DNA of 48,094 bases from the NCBI RefSeq assembly GCF_049671045.1, contig NZ_JBATUH010000103.1, positions 1-48,094 on the forward strand, in the 5' to 3' direction. The translations under genes and the position numbers were made by a program. Source of the DNA: Parvibaculum sp049671045 (GTDB lineage: Bacteria; Pseudomonadota; Alphaproteobacteria; Parvibaculales; Parvibaculaceae). Below the pieces are notes generated by a model. That model saw only the letters and a program-made list of their open reading frames with translations. It was not told the origin of the DNA and did no database searches. Below are positions 34,457-45,566 of this stretch, in pieces (position 1 is the first letter of the stretch; every line of letters starts with the position of its first letter).

Positions 34457-35506
34457 TCAGGGCTTCAGCACGACGCGGCCGAGAACCTGGCCGTGCCGGA
34501 GATCGTCGAGCGTCTTCGAGGCCTGGCCGAGCGGGCGCTCCTGAACGGGGATCGGATCGATCTTGCCCGCCTTCACGAGCTCCATCATTTCGAGCGTGTC
34601 GCCGAGCGAGCCGACATAGGAGCCGCCGATCGTGATCGCGCGCATGGGGAACATCGGGATCGGCATGGAGAAGCCGCCGCCGAAAAGCCCGACCACCACG
34701 ACATGGCCGCCCTTGCGTACCGCGCTGGTGGCGAATTTGAGCGACGCTTCGGAACCGACGAAATCGACGGCGGCGGGCACGCCGCCATTGGTGTCGGCGA
34801 GAAGCTTCTTCAGCGCGTCCTCGTCCTTCGGATTATAGACCTCATGCGCGCCCGAGCCGCGCGCCGCCTGAAGCTTCTGCTCGTCGACATCGGCGCCGAG
34901 CGGGGCCGCCTTGAACATCGCCTTCGCGAATTGCAGGCCCATCATGCCGACGCCGCCGAGGCCGACCACGAGCACGCGCTCTTCGGGGCTCACCTCGCCG
35001 AGCTTCTTCATCGCGCTATAGGCCGTGAGCCCGGAGCACATATAGGTGGCGGCGAGGCCCTGCGGCACGCCGGTGTAGTCGATGAGGTAGCGCGGATGGG
35101 GCACGAGCACATGGGTCGCATAGCCGCCGGCGACCTGGATGCCGAGATTGGCCGGCTTGTTGCAGAGATGCTCCTCGCCACGCCGACAGGTCGGGCACTC
35201 GCCGCAGCCGATCCACGGGAAGGCGACGCGGCGCTGGCCGACGGCCACGCCTTCCGCGTCCTCGCCGAAGGCAATCACTTCGCCTTCGATCTCATGGCCG
35301 AGCGTGAAGGGCAGCTTGCGGCCGCCGCGCACGTCGAGCTTGTTGCCGCCGCCGAGATCGAAATAGCCGTCATGGAGATGCACGTCCGAGTGGCAGACGC
35401 CGCAATGCGTGACCTTGAGCAGCACCTGCGTGCCCGTCGGCTGCGGCGTCTCGCCTTCGATTTCCTTGAGCGGCTGGCCGTAATCGACGATCGCTTGCGA
35501 TTTCAT
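34457..35506 (-). CDS. Zinc-dependent alcohol dehydrogenase (MDR family)
   Basis: A 349-residue medium-chain dehydrogenase that oxidises an alcohol or reduces an aldehyde with NAD(P). The catalytic zinc ligands are expected at Cys38 (CGVCHSD) and His71 (GHE). The structural zinc site has Cys101, Cys104, Cys107 and Cys115 (CGECPTCRRGEEHLC). The cofactor motif is VVGLGGVGMMGLQ. The insert YFDLGGGNKLDVRGGRKLP after the first zinc ligand is typical of a subset of alphaproteobacterial alcohol dehydrogenases; substrate unknown. The ATG at 35506 has AGGAGA upstream. It is a single gene between DUF302 and rsmA. Confidence 0.92.
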   Translation of the reverse strand: MKSQAIVDYGQPLKEIEGETPQPTGTQVLLKVTHCGVCHSDVHLHDGYFDLGGGNKLDVRGGRKLPFTLGHEIEGEVIAFGEDAEGVAVGQRRVAFPWIGCGECPTCRRGEEHLCNKPANLGIQVAGGYATHVLVPHPRYLIDYTGVPQGLAATYMCSGLTAYSAMKKLGEVSPEERVLVVGLGGVGMMGLQFAKAMFKAAPLGADVDEQKLQAARGSGAHEVYNPKDEDALKKLLADTNGGVPAAVDFVGSEASLKFATSAVRKGGHVVVVGLFGGGFSMPIPMFPMRAITIGGSYVGSLGDTLEMMELVKAGKIDPIPVQERPLGQASKTLDDLRHGQVLGRVVLKP

Positions 35507-35613
35507 GGAGTGTCTCCTGTACTGTGCATGAGGCCGTCTGCGCATTTCCGCAACGTCCGGTTGGCGCAATGTTGCACGCCGGGGCCGACGCGACAACTGC
35601 TACGGAGCGGCGT

Positions 35614-36456
35614 TCAGCCCGCTGCAGCGAAGGCTCTCGCCAGCGCGCAGAACTGCTCGACGCTGAGTTCCTCCGCGCGCTGCGTCGGGTCGATACCTGC
35701 CGCCTCGATCATCGCGGCGGGATTTGCCGTCAGCGATTTGAGGCTTGAGCGCAGCATCTTGCGCCGCTGGCCGAAGGCGGCGGCAACAACGCGCTCGAGC
35801 GCGCGCGGATCGGCGGGCGCGAGCACCTCTGCGCGCGGGATGAGTTCGACCACGGTCGATGTGACGGCGGGCGGGGGCGTAAAGGCGCTGCGGTTCACAT
35901 CGAAGAGCATGCGGGGCCGCGTCCGCCATTGCGCCAGCACGGCAAGCCGCCCATAGGCCTTGCCGCCGGGCGGGGCGACGATCCGCTCTGCGACTTCCTT
36001 CTGGAACATGAGCGTCAGGCTCGCATACCAGGGCGGCCAGGGCTCGGTCTGGAGCCAGCGCACGAGGAGCGGCGTCGCGATGTTGTAGGGGAGGTTGGCG
36101 ACGATGCGCGCCGGCCCCTTCACGAGCGCGGCCATGTCCGTCTCGAGCGCGTCGCCCTCGATGATGGTGAGGCGGCCGGGATAGGCGGCGGCGATTTCCT
36201 CCAGCGCCGGGAGGCAACGCCGGTCGCGCTCGATGGCGATGACGCGGGACGCGCCCTCGGCCAGAAGCGCGCGCGTGAGACCGCCCGGTCCCGGCCCGAC
36301 CTCGACCACCTCATGGCCTTCGAGCGGGCCCGCAGCCCGCGCGATGCGCCCGGTCAGATTGAGATCGAGAAGGAAATTCTGTCCGAGCGCCTTCAGCGCG
36401 CCGAGCCCGTGCTTCGCGATGACTTCGCGCAAGGGAGGAAGCTCATCCCCGCTCAT
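35614..36456 (-). CDS. rsmA: 16S rRNA dimethyladenosine transferase
   Basis: Dimethylates two adjacent adenines near the 3' end of 16S rRNA (KsgA). The 280-residue protein has LGQNFLLD, the SAM motif EVGPGPGGLTRALL at about 52-65, EGDAL, the catalytic NLPYN at 121-125, and the later LMFQKEVAERI and SAFTPPPAV. Its ATG overlaps the pdxA stop (ATGA). The order surA-pdxA-rsmA is well known from proteobacteria. Confidence 0.97.
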   Translation of the reverse strand: MSGDELPPLREVIAKHGLGALKALGQNFLLDLNLTGRIARAAGPLEGHEVVEVGPGPGGLTRALLAEGASRVIAIERDRRCLPALEEIAAAYPGRLTIIEGDALETDMAALVKGPARIVANLPYNIATPLLVRWLQTEPWPPWYASLTLMFQKEVAERIVAPPGGKAYGRLAVLAQWRTRPRMLFDVNRSAFTPPPAVTSTVVELIPRAEVLAPADPRALERVVAAAFGQRRKMLRSSLKSLTANPAAMIEAAGIDPTQRAEELSVEQFCALARAFAAAG

Positions 36457-37532
36457 GCGGCCGCCCGGTGGCGCGCGATTTCCTGCGCGAGCCTGATGGC
36501 TTCGATAAGGCTTCCCGGATGGGCGATGCCCTTGCCCGCAATGTCGAGCGCCGTTCCGTGGTCGGGCGATGTGCGGACGACGGGAAGGCCGAGCGTCGTG
36601 TTGACGCCACGTTCGAAGTTGATCGTCTTGAGCGGGATCAGCGCCTGGTCGTGATACATGCAGAGCGCGGCGTCGTATCGCGCGCGCGCCGCGGCGTGGA
36701 ACATGGTGTCTGGCGGCAGCGGCCCCGTCACCTCCGCGCCCTCGCGCCGGATCGCATCGAGCGCCGGTTCAATGATCTCGATTTCCTCCCGCCCGATATG
36801 TCCCTCTTCGCCCGCATGCGGATTGAGGCCCGCGACAGCGATGCAGGGGCGGGCGATGCCGAAGTCGCGGCGAAGCGCGCGGGCGAGGATGACGCCCTTT
36901 TCGGCGATCATGGAAGTTGTGAGCGTGGGCACGACGGCGCCGAGCGGAATATGCACGGTGACGGGCACGACGCGAAGTCCGGGGCAGGAAAGCATCATGA
37001 CCGGCGTCGCGCCGCCCGTGCGCATGGCGAGATATTCCGTGTGCCCCGGCACGTCGAGCCCTGCTTCATAAAGCGCGCGCTTGTGAATGGGGTTGGTGAC
37101 GAGCGCCGATGCCGCGCCCGACGACGCGAGATCGCAGGCGAGGTCGATCGCGCGCATGACGGCGGCCGCATTGGCGGGCGCGAGGCGGCCTGCCTCCACC
37201 GGCGCGCCGAGCGCGACGGGCAGCACGGGAAGGGCGCACTCGAACGCCGACAGGGCCTCGGCCGCGCTCGAAATTTCGGCGATCGGAATGTCTAGCTTGA
37301 GCCGCGCCGCGAGGTCGCGATAGAGCGATGGCGCGCCGACCGCGAGGAAGGCTGGCAGGGCTTCGGCCTTGCGCGCCGCCCATGCCTTGAGCGTCACCTC
37401 GGGGCCGATGCCCGCGGGCTCCCCCATGCTGAGCGCAATGGGGGCCAGCGGCGTCGAGCGTGGCTCTGCGGAGCTCTTCATGGCTTTGAGGTCCGGCCCG
37501 TCGCTTCGGAACCGGCTCCCGGATTTGTTCAC
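36453..37532 (-). CDS. pdxA: 4-hydroxythreonine-4-phosphate dehydrogenase
   Basis: Oxidises 4-phosphohydroxy-L-threonine in pyridoxal phosphate synthesis. The motifs SMGEPAGIGPEV, TNPIHKRALYEAG, PGHTEYLA, GLNPHAGEEGHIG, and MYHDQALIPLK with metal ligands, and FVRTSPDHG-like VVRTSPDHGTALDIA are all present. A GTG at 37532 overlaps the surA stop (GTGA), giving 359 residues; an ATG at 37481 would give 342 and the usual N-terminus. Neither has a strong ribosome site, so the start is uncertain. It couples surA to rsmA. Confidence 0.94.
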   Translation of the reverse strand: MNKSGSRFRSDGPDLKAMKSSAEPRSTPLAPIALSMGEPAGIGPEVTLKAWAARKAEALPAFLAVGAPSLYRDLAARLKLDIPIAEISSAAEALSAFECALPVLPVALGAPVEAGRLAPANAAAVMRAIDLACDLASSGAASALVTNPIHKRALYEAGLDVPGHTEYLAMRTGGATPVMMLSCPGLRVVPVTVHIPLGAVVPTLTTSMIAEKGVILARALRRDFGIARPCIAVAGLNPHAGEEGHIGREEIEIIEPALDAIRREGAEVTGPLPPDTMFHAAARARYDAALCMYHDQALIPLKTINFERGVNTTLGLPVVRTSPDHGTALDIAGKGIAHPGSLIEAIRLAQEIARHRAAA

Positions 37533-38914
37533 CTGATGTCGATCACGGCATCGCGGCGCAGGTCGCGGAGGTGGCGGCGCGCCATCATCGACAATTGCTG
37601 CGAGAAGAGATTGTCCTCGATGTCGTCGCGCGTCGGCATGGCGGTCGCGTCGGCCTTGTAGTCGCAGACGGCGATCATCTCGAAACCCTGCGCGCTGCGG
37701 ATCGGCGTCGTGACATGGCCGGGCTTCGCGCCGGCAAGCGCTTCGCGGATCCTCTGGTCGAGCTGGCCGAAGCTGATGGTGCGCGGCGCCTGCGCCACCG
37801 CGCCGACGATCGACTTGATCTGGTCAGGGATGCCTTCGCAGGACTTGAAGTCGCGCATGAACTTCTGGGCCTCCGCCACGCGCCGCTCCACGAGTGCGGC
37901 AGGCGCTTCAGGTGTCAGCGGCAACAGGATATGCGCGAGGGTCCACTGGTCCTGCATCGCATCGGGGCCGATGCCGGTCTGCTTGTTGCGGAGCTGCACG
38001 ATGTAGAAGCCGTTCAGCGTCTGGATCGGATCGGAAACCGCCCCGATCTGCATCTGCTCGATGCTCGGCGCGACATCCTTGGGCAACTGGCTTGCATGCA
38101 CCCAGCCGATGTCGCCGCCATTGGCCGCGCTCGGAGACTGGCTGAACTGGCGCGCGACGGCGGCGAAGGGCGCGCCCTGCCGGAGCTGTTCCACCAGGCG
38201 CTGCGCGCCGCCCGCCATTTCCTGCTCCTGCTGCGGGTTGTCGTAGGTCAGCAGGATTTCGGACACGAGATAGCGCGGCTGATCGGCCTCGGCCTTGAGC
38301 CTGTTGAGGACTTCGTCGATCTCGTCCTGCCCGATATTGATCAGCGGGCCGAATTGCTGCCCGATCACCTTGTTCCAGGCGATGCCCGCGAAGATCTGGC
38401 TGAGCAGGGCGTTCTTGGTGATGCCGTTCTCGCTGAGATATTCGTCGATCTCCTTCGGGGTCATGTTGGCCCGCGCGGCGATCTGGTTGTATTCCTTCTC
38501 GATGTCCTTCGGATCGACCTTGAGTTCGAGCCGCTGCGATTCCTGAATTTCCAGAACCTCGTCGATGAGGCCCCTGAGCACCTGGCCCCTGATGCGGTTC
38601 ACCGTTTCGGGGTTGTCCGGGATGCCCGACGTCACCATCACGAGCTTCACGCGCTGATCGAGGTCGTAACGCGAAATGATGTGGTCGTTGACGATGGCGG
38701 CGATGCCCTGCGCGTCCTGCGCCGCCGAGCCTCCGTCCGGCGTCAGGGCCGCGATGCCTGCCGGGTTCTGCATCGGCATGCCTTCGCTGTCGGCCGCCTG
38801 AAGCGGGCTGGCCGCCGCGATCCCGAGCAGGCCGGCAAAGGCGACGATGGAGAAAAGCCGGGACAAATTCTTGGCGGCAGGCGTGAACGCGCACGCGAGC
38901 TTCATTGGCTTCAT
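37529..38914 (-). CDS. surA: Periplasmic peptidyl-prolyl isomerase/chaperone SurA
   Basis: A 461-residue exported chaperone for outer-membrane proteins. The signal peptide region is FSIVAFAGLLGIAAASPLQA. The SurA N-domain follows (GIAAIVNDHIISRYDLDQRV, RGLIDEVLEIQESQRLEL), then a parvulin domain (YLVSEILLTYDNPQ, FAAVARQFSQSPSAANGGDI, GFYIVQLRNK) and a second degenerate rotamase region. The ATG at 38914 is followed by another at 38905. lptD, whose product needs SurA to fold, lies immediately upstream, which fits the function. Confidence 0.93.
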   Translation of the reverse strand: MKPMKLACAFTPAAKNLSRLFSIVAFAGLLGIAAASPLQAADSEGMPMQNPAGIAALTPDGGSAAQDAQGIAAIVNDHIISRYDLDQRVKLVMVTSGIPDNPETVNRIRGQVLRGLIDEVLEIQESQRLELKVDPKDIEKEYNQIAARANMTPKEIDEYLSENGITKNALLSQIFAGIAWNKVIGQQFGPLINIGQDEIDEVLNRLKAEADQPRYLVSEILLTYDNPQQEQEMAGGAQRLVEQLRQGAPFAAVARQFSQSPSAANGGDIGWVHASQLPKDVAPSIEQMQIGAVSDPIQTLNGFYIVQLRNKQTGIGPDAMQDQWTLAHILLPLTPEAPAALVERRVAEAQKFMRDFKSCEGIPDQIKSIVGAVAQAPRTISFGQLDQRIREALAGAKPGHVTTPIRSAQGFEMIAVCDYKADATAMPTRDDIEDNLFSQQLSMMARRHLRDLRRDAVIDIR

Positions 38915-39069
38915 GACTCTTTCACAGGGGCCGGAACCCCTCCAGTTAGGCCCGGACGGCCCCGGCCTGAGGCGCACAGAATACTTCAATCGGGTCCCTA
39001 ATCAACCAAGGACACTGGGCAAAAAATGCAACTTTTCAGCGGCTTGGCGCCATTCGATGAGGCGGGCGA

Positions 39070-41427
39070 TCAGTATAGGCCATTCCCCCGGCGGCGATAA
39101 CCGAACACCTCCTTGGCTGGATTGCCGAGAACCGAGGTGCTGGGATCGCCAAAGAGGGTGGGGCCGGGATTGACAATGCCCATCTGGCCCCGGCGGCTGC
39201 CCAGTCCGGCCTCCGATCCGAGGCCCGTCGTGCCGAGATTCTTGAAGGTGATCTGGATGAGGAAGGTGTTGGACTTCTGGATGTCCTGATAGCTGATGTT
39301 GGACTGATAGAAGCCGATGGCGAGGCCGAAGCAGTCGTCCTGATAACCGAGGCCGATCTCGTTCGAAATCGTCTGCGAATTGGCGAGGTCGCGCACCGAG
39401 CCGCCGAAGAGGCGCCAGTAATCGCTGAGCTTCAGCACCGTGCCGAGCGAGACTTCCTCGCGCGCGCCGGCGGCGGTCGTGAGCGCCTGGTCCGCGGCGA
39501 AATAGGCATAGCCGAACTGCGTCGTCAGCGGCCCCGTCCGCGCGAGAATGTCGAATTCGTTGCGGCTGAACTTGAAGTCGTTCTTGTTGATGCGGAAGCG
39601 ATGGACGGCGAACAGATTGTCGTTGGGTGCAACGCGGATGGCGCCGACATAGTCCGAGCGCTGATCGCGCAATCCGCTCGCTGAGGTGAAGCTCGTATCC
39701 TCGTTCATGCGGAAGCTCTGGCCGAAGAGCACGCTCGCCTGGCCGCCGCCCGAGCCGAAGATTGAATAGCGCATGCCGACATTCGTGCGAGCGCCCGTTT
39801 CCCAGCGATCGAGGCCGGGAAAGCGATTCTCCGAAAAGAGGCTCGTGTCGTCGAATTCGACATTGAGCGAATCCATGTTCGGAATGCGTTCGCTATTTCC
39901 GATGCTGGGCGAGTAGATGACCTGCGCAATCGGCTCGATCACCTCCCTGAGCGAGCGGCCCGCGCGCACCAGCGGATAGCTCGCCTCGGCGCCGAAGGTG
40001 GGCAATCCTCGGACGATCGTTTCATTGTCGAAGTTGATGCCGGGCGCCGCCGGATTCGGCACCTTGTCGGTCCAGTAGGCATCGCCGCGAAGGCTGGCGA
40101 AGAGCCGGTAAACCTCGCCGCCTCTGGCGGTGAACGGCATGTCCCATTCGAAGGTGCCGGAGACCCGCCGCGAGCCGAGCCCGCCCGGCGTTCCGAGCAG
40201 CATGGCGTTGCTGGAGAAGTTGAGGCGCCCGGCCCCGAGCAGATCGCCGAAATAGTGGTTGAAATCCACCGTCGGCGCGACCCAGGGCGTATCGCTGTTG
40301 CTGGGGAGCAGCAGGTTCTGGAAGTAGTAGGCGTTGGCCGAGAAGCTGTTGCGCCCGTCCACCTGATTGAGGTGGAGGTTCGAGGTGAGATCGGTCGCGT
40401 TCGACAATCCGTATTTGCGCAGATAGGTGTTGTCGGTGACGAACTCGCTCTGGAAGCCCCAGCTCCAGTCCGGCGCGAGGCGGAACTCGCCATTGCCGAA
40501 CAGGCTGCCGCGGAAAGGCTCGTCGCCTTGCGTGCCGGGTTTGCGTGTTTCGGGCCAGTTGGCGGTGCCGAAGAAGCGGTAGGAGCCTTCCGCGATCCGG
40601 TGGCGGAATTCGCCCTGATAGACGAGGCCTTCCTTCGTGGTGAAGCGCGGCGCGAGCGTCACATCCATGTTGGGCGCGATCGCCCAGAAATAGGGGATGG
40701 TGATCTGCTGCCCAAGCTCGGTCGAGCTTGCGAAGTCGGGCGCGAGGAAACCGGACTTGCGTTTGACCGTCGGATCGGGTTGCGAGAAGAAGGGCAGATA
40801 GAAGACCGGAACGCCGAAAAGCTCCATGAACGCATCTTCGAAGACGATGCGCTGTTCCGTCTTGTTGTGGACGACGCGAAACGCCTTGATCTGCCAGAGC
40901 GGGGTCGTCTGCCCCTTCTTCGTGCAGATTTCGCACGGGCTGTAGACGCCGCGATGGAGCGTGGTGATTTCGCCGCCCTTGCGTTCGGCATCCCGGCCCG
41001 CGAGGCGCGACTTGTCCGTCATCAGAACCGAGAGCGTCTGCGCGACGCCGTCCTTCAGTTCGTTCCGCAGCACGACATGGTCGGCAAAGGCGACATTGCC
41101 ATCCGGGTCGAGCAGGGCGACATGCCCGTCGGCCGTCGAGACGCCGGTGGTCTCGTCATAGGTCACCTTGTCGGCGAGCAGGATGCGCCCGCCATAGGCG
41201 ATTTCGACATGGCCGGTGGCGGTGACGACCTTGCGCTCGCGGTCATAGGTCAACTCATCCGCCTGCATCAGGACTTCGCCCGATTCGGGGTAGGTCTTTG
41301 CCGCCTCGGCACCGCCCGGCGCGGGGGGCGTGGCAGCCGCCGGGGCGGCCCCGGCCGGCAGCGCGGCAAGGAACGGGAACGCCGCCGCCGCGACAAACAG
41401 TGCAAACCGGCGGCCGGTCGACCCCAT
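39070..41427 (-). CDS. lptD: LPS-assembly protein LptD
   Basis: A 785-residue outer-membrane beta-barrel that inserts lipopolysaccharide in the outer leaflet. A signal peptide (FALFVAAAAFPFLAALPAGA) is followed by an OstA-like periplasmic domain (LMQADELTYDRERKVVTATG) and a long beta-barrel with aromatic-rich strands. GVPVFYLPFF and KRKSGFLAPD mark the junction region typical of LptD. Only three cysteines are present: Cys165 and Cys168 (CEIC) and Cys699 (DDCFG). This differs from the four-Cys, two-disulfide pattern of E. coli. GGGATCGAGG precedes the ATG. lptG lies 52 bases upstream. Confidence 0.93.
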   Translation of the reverse strand: MGSTGRRFALFVAAAAFPFLAALPAGAAPAAATPPAPGGAEAAKTYPESGEVLMQADELTYDRERKVVTATGHVEIAYGGRILLADKVTYDETTGVSTADGHVALLDPDGNVAFADHVVLRNELKDGVAQTLSVLMTDKSRLAGRDAERKGGEITTLHRGVYSPCEICTKKGQTTPLWQIKAFRVVHNKTEQRIVFEDAFMELFGVPVFYLPFFSQPDPTVKRKSGFLAPDFASSTELGQQITIPYFWAIAPNMDVTLAPRFTTKEGLVYQGEFRHRIAEGSYRFFGTANWPETRKPGTQGDEPFRGSLFGNGEFRLAPDWSWGFQSEFVTDNTYLRKYGLSNATDLTSNLHLNQVDGRNSFSANAYYFQNLLLPSNSDTPWVAPTVDFNHYFGDLLGAGRLNFSSNAMLLGTPGGLGSRRVSGTFEWDMPFTARGGEVYRLFASLRGDAYWTDKVPNPAAPGINFDNETIVRGLPTFGAEASYPLVRAGRSLREVIEPIAQVIYSPSIGNSERIPNMDSLNVEFDDTSLFSENRFPGLDRWETGARTNVGMRYSIFGSGGGQASVLFGQSFRMNEDTSFTSASGLRDQRSDYVGAIRVAPNDNLFAVHRFRINKNDFKFSRNEFDILARTGPLTTQFGYAYFAADQALTTAAGAREEVSLGTVLKLSDYWRLFGGSVRDLANSQTISNEIGLGYQDDCFGLAIGFYQSNISYQDIQKSNTFLIQITFKNLGTTGLGSEAGLGSRRGQMGIVNPGPTLFGDPSTSVLGNPAKEVFGYRRRGNGLY

Positions 41428-41479
41428 CCTCGATCCCCTCTTCAAGTTAGCCCCCAACGTCGATGGATCCGTCCGATAT

Positions 41480-42574
41480 TTAACCGTCTTCGAGGTGAAA
41501 GAGAACCGTAAGACCCAAAAGAGCTGCCACGATAGCGGGAGCCCATGCGGCAAGGAAGGGCGGCATGACCCCTGTCGTGCCCAGGGCGAGGGACAGATCG
41601 CTCAGGAAGTAGAGCAGAAAACCGGCGAAAACGCCGCCGAGAACGAGCTGGACGAGGCCGCCGAGCCGCGACGCCCGCAGCGAAAAGATCGCCCCGACAA
41701 GCACCATGGTGCAGAGCAGAAACGGCGTCGACAGAACGTCATAGAGGTGGAGCCGGTAGCGCAGGGCGGAAAAGCCCGCATCCTCCGCCATCTCGATGAA
41801 ATGCGGCAGGTCCCAGAACGATATGGTGTCGGGATCGGCGAAGCTTTCCTGAACCTGGGTGATCGTCAGCGTGGTCGGCTGACGGTAGCGGTCGAAATAT
41901 CGGGGCTGGTCGTCGGCCATCGTCACCCAGGCGTCCTTGATGTCCCAATACCCGGCCTCCAGCGATGCGCCCTGCGCGTCGATGCGCCCGATGAAGCGGT
42001 CGCCCCGGCTGTAGAGGAGGATGATGACATCCTCCAGCCTGAGGCCGCGCTCGCTGATCCGCAACGCGTGGACGACCGACTGCCCGTTCGGATCGGCCTG
42101 GCGCAGCCAGAGCCCGTTCGACGAGACCGCGAGCAGGCTCGTCTGTCCGCGCAGGAATTTCGCCTCGAGCTGGCTGTAGCGCGCCGACATGGTGGAGGCG
42201 ACCGGGTTGTAGACGGTGACGATGAAGATGCCGATGGCAAAGGCGACGCCCAGAGCGGGCGCCAGAAACTGCCAGGCCGAAATGCCTGCCGCCCGCGCCA
42301 CCACCAGCTCCTGATTTCGCGTCAGCCGCAGGAAGGACGCCATGCCGCCGAAAAGCACCGCGAAGGGAAGCGTATCGGCGCCGATGGTCGGCAGTTCGAG
42401 CAGCGCCATCGAGGCCAGAACATCGAACGGGATGTTCGGATTGTTGGCCGCGCGCCGCATCAGCTCGACAAGGCTGATCATGTAGATGAGGCAGAGCACG
42501 ATGCCGAAGGTGATGAGCACCGTCACCAGAAACTGGCGGGCGAAATAGCGCGACAGCGTCCATGAAAGGTTCAT
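41480..42574 (-). CDS. lptG: LPS export ABC transporter permease LptG
   Basis: One of two permeases that extract lipopolysaccharide from the inner membrane with LptB. The 364-residue protein has an N-terminal helix (LSRYFARQFLVTVLITFGIV), ELMRRAA, the periplasmic beta-jellyroll (SSNGLWLRQADPNG, ERGLRLEDVIILLYSRGDRF), and three C-terminal helices. ARAAGISAWQFLAP is the coupling-helix region. The ATG at 42574 follows lptF after four bases. The second position in the tandem and the LWLRQ phrase mark it as LptG rather than LptF. Confidence 0.93.
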   Translation of the reverse strand: MNLSWTLSRYFARQFLVTVLITFGIVLCLIYMISLVELMRRAANNPNIPFDVLASMALLELPTIGADTLPFAVLFGGMASFLRLTRNQELVVARAAGISAWQFLAPALGVAFAIGIFIVTVYNPVASTMSARYSQLEAKFLRGQTSLLAVSSNGLWLRQADPNGQSVVHALRISERGLRLEDVIILLYSRGDRFIGRIDAQGASLEAGYWDIKDAWVTMADDQPRYFDRYRQPTTLTITQVQESFADPDTISFWDLPHFIEMAEDAGFSALRYRLHLYDVLSTPFLLCTMVLVGAIFSLRASRLGGLVQLVLGGVFAGFLLYFLSDLSLALGTTGVMPPFLAAWAPAIVAALLGLTVLFHLEDG

Positions 42575-42578
42575 GCCG

Positions 42579-43748
42579 TCACCGCCTTGCGCTGCCGATG
42601 AAGGGCAGCCCCGCGAATCTGGACCGCAAATGCCGGAAGCTCCGATCGAACCGGAAGCCGGACAGAACCGCGATGCACGCTGCGCAGACGGCGATCGGCA
42701 GAAGATAGATGAGCACGATGGCGGCGGGCTGCGTCGCTGCCGTGTTGACGACGCCGAAGCCCGCGACCCGCGCGACGACCGCCACGAGCGCGGCAAGCCC
42801 TATCCGCAGCGTGTAACCTCGCCGGTTGAGCGGCGCGGGGAGCAGCGTCGCAAGCGCGATCAGCGCGAACATGAGTGGATAGATGCCGGCGACCAGCCGG
42901 TCATGGCCTTCGGCGCGCAGCCGTTTTTTCCGCGTCTGCCCGTAAATGTCGTTGCTGGCCGGGTTGAAGAGTTCGCCCAGATAGCGTTCGCGGACTTCCC
43001 AGGGCGACGCGCTTTCCGAGGCCGTGGAATATTGCGAGAGGTCGTATGTGTATTTGTCGAAATAGAGGAGTGTCAGCGGGCTTTCGGTCTTGTCGCCGCT
43101 TCTGACGACGCGCTCGATGTTACCGTTATACATGACGAGCCGCGGCCCCTCGGGCAGGCGAACGAGTTCGCCCGACTCGGCCATGTAGGTGACGGGCTGC
43201 TTGGGATCGCGCCCGTCATGAACGAGGATGCCCTTGATGCCGCCATCGGGCGTGCGCGCCCGCACATAGACGGTGAGCCCCGAAACGGGATTGGTGAACG
43301 CGCCTTCGCGGATGAGGGAGGAGGCCACATCGCCGCGAATTTCAAAGAGCTTGGTCCGCAGCGTCCGCATGCCGAGCGGCATGAGATAGAGATTGAGCAC
43401 CATCACGATGACGATGGTGATGACGGTGAGAATGAGCACAGGCGTGGCCAGCGCCCAGCGGCTGACGCCCGCGGAGTACATCACCACGATCTCGCTATCG
43501 GTGATGAGCTTGTTGAGCGCATAGAGAAGCGCGCAGAAAAGGGCGATGGGCAGGACCGTATTCACCGCCGTCGGGAATGCGAGAAGGCTCAGCTCGAAGA
43601 AGACCGCCAGCGTCTGCCCCTGCGTGATCAGCAGGTCGAGCATCCTCAGCGCCTGGGTCAGCCAGATGACGCCCGACAGCACGAAGCTCGCAATCACGAA
43701 CGGACCCGCACATTGCCAGAATACATATCGCGTCAGGGCTGTTGGCAT
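42579..43748 (-). CDS. lptF: LPS export ABC transporter permease LptF
   Basis: A 389-residue partner of LptG. The N-terminal helix FVIASFVLSGVIWLTQALRM, the EIVVMYSAGVSRWALATPVL coupling region, the periplasmic domain (RGDVASSLIREGAFTNPVSG), and C-terminal helices fit the family. It is the first gene of the run lptF-lptG-lptD-surA-pdxA-rsmA and is divergent from pepA across 282 bases. The promoter is presumably in that spacer, which contains a GCGCAT-GCG-ATGCGC inverted repeat at 43913-43927. Confidence 0.92.
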   Translation of the reverse strand: MPTALTRYVFWQCAGPFVIASFVLSGVIWLTQALRMLDLLITQGQTLAVFFELSLLAFPTAVNTVLPIALFCALLYALNKLITDSEIVVMYSAGVSRWALATPVLILTVITIVIVMVLNLYLMPLGMRTLRTKLFEIRGDVASSLIREGAFTNPVSGLTVYVRARTPDGGIKGILVHDGRDPKQPVTYMAESGELVRLPEGPRLVMYNGNIERVVRSGDKTESPLTLLYFDKYTYDLSQYSTASESASPWEVRERYLGELFNPASNDIYGQTRKKRLRAEGHDRLVAGIYPLMFALIALATLLPAPLNRRGYTLRIGLAALVAVVARVAGFGVVNTAATQPAAIVLIYLLPIAVCAACIAVLSGFRFDRSFRHLRSRFAGLPFIGSARR

Positions 43749-44030
43749 CCGTTCCAGCTTTCAACTCGGGTCCAGGAGGATCGGGTCCGCGTTCGGCGTG
43801 ATGAGATGGCTTTTACTCCCAAGGGTTTCCGGTAGGATAGCCGCTTGGCCGAGAGGAATGGTTATCCCATTTTGACCGACCGGAAAAGGCGGACGCGCGA
43901 AGGCCCGGCGGAGCGCATGCGATGCGCCTCGGCGGAGATGGGCGCGTCCGCGCCCGCTGATTCGGCTTGCCCCCTGCCGCCCCTGCGGCGCTGGCGGCAT
44001 GCCTGCCCGAGAGATTGAAAGGTCCATCCG

Positions 44031-45518
<1,488 letters not shown>

Positions 45519-45528
45519 CGAAGGATCG

Positions 45529-45548
45529 AGGGGCGCTTCGGCGCCCCT
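45529..45548 (+). terminator. Hairpin after pepA
   Basis: AGGGGCGC and GCGCCCCT form a perfect eight-base stem closed by a TTCG tetraloop. Only two T residues end the stem, so it may be a partial terminator or an RNA-stabilising hairpin between pepA and the FkbM gene, whose ATG follows 19 bases later. Confidence 0.55.
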
Positions 45549-45566
45549 TGACCCGGTGGGGCACCA

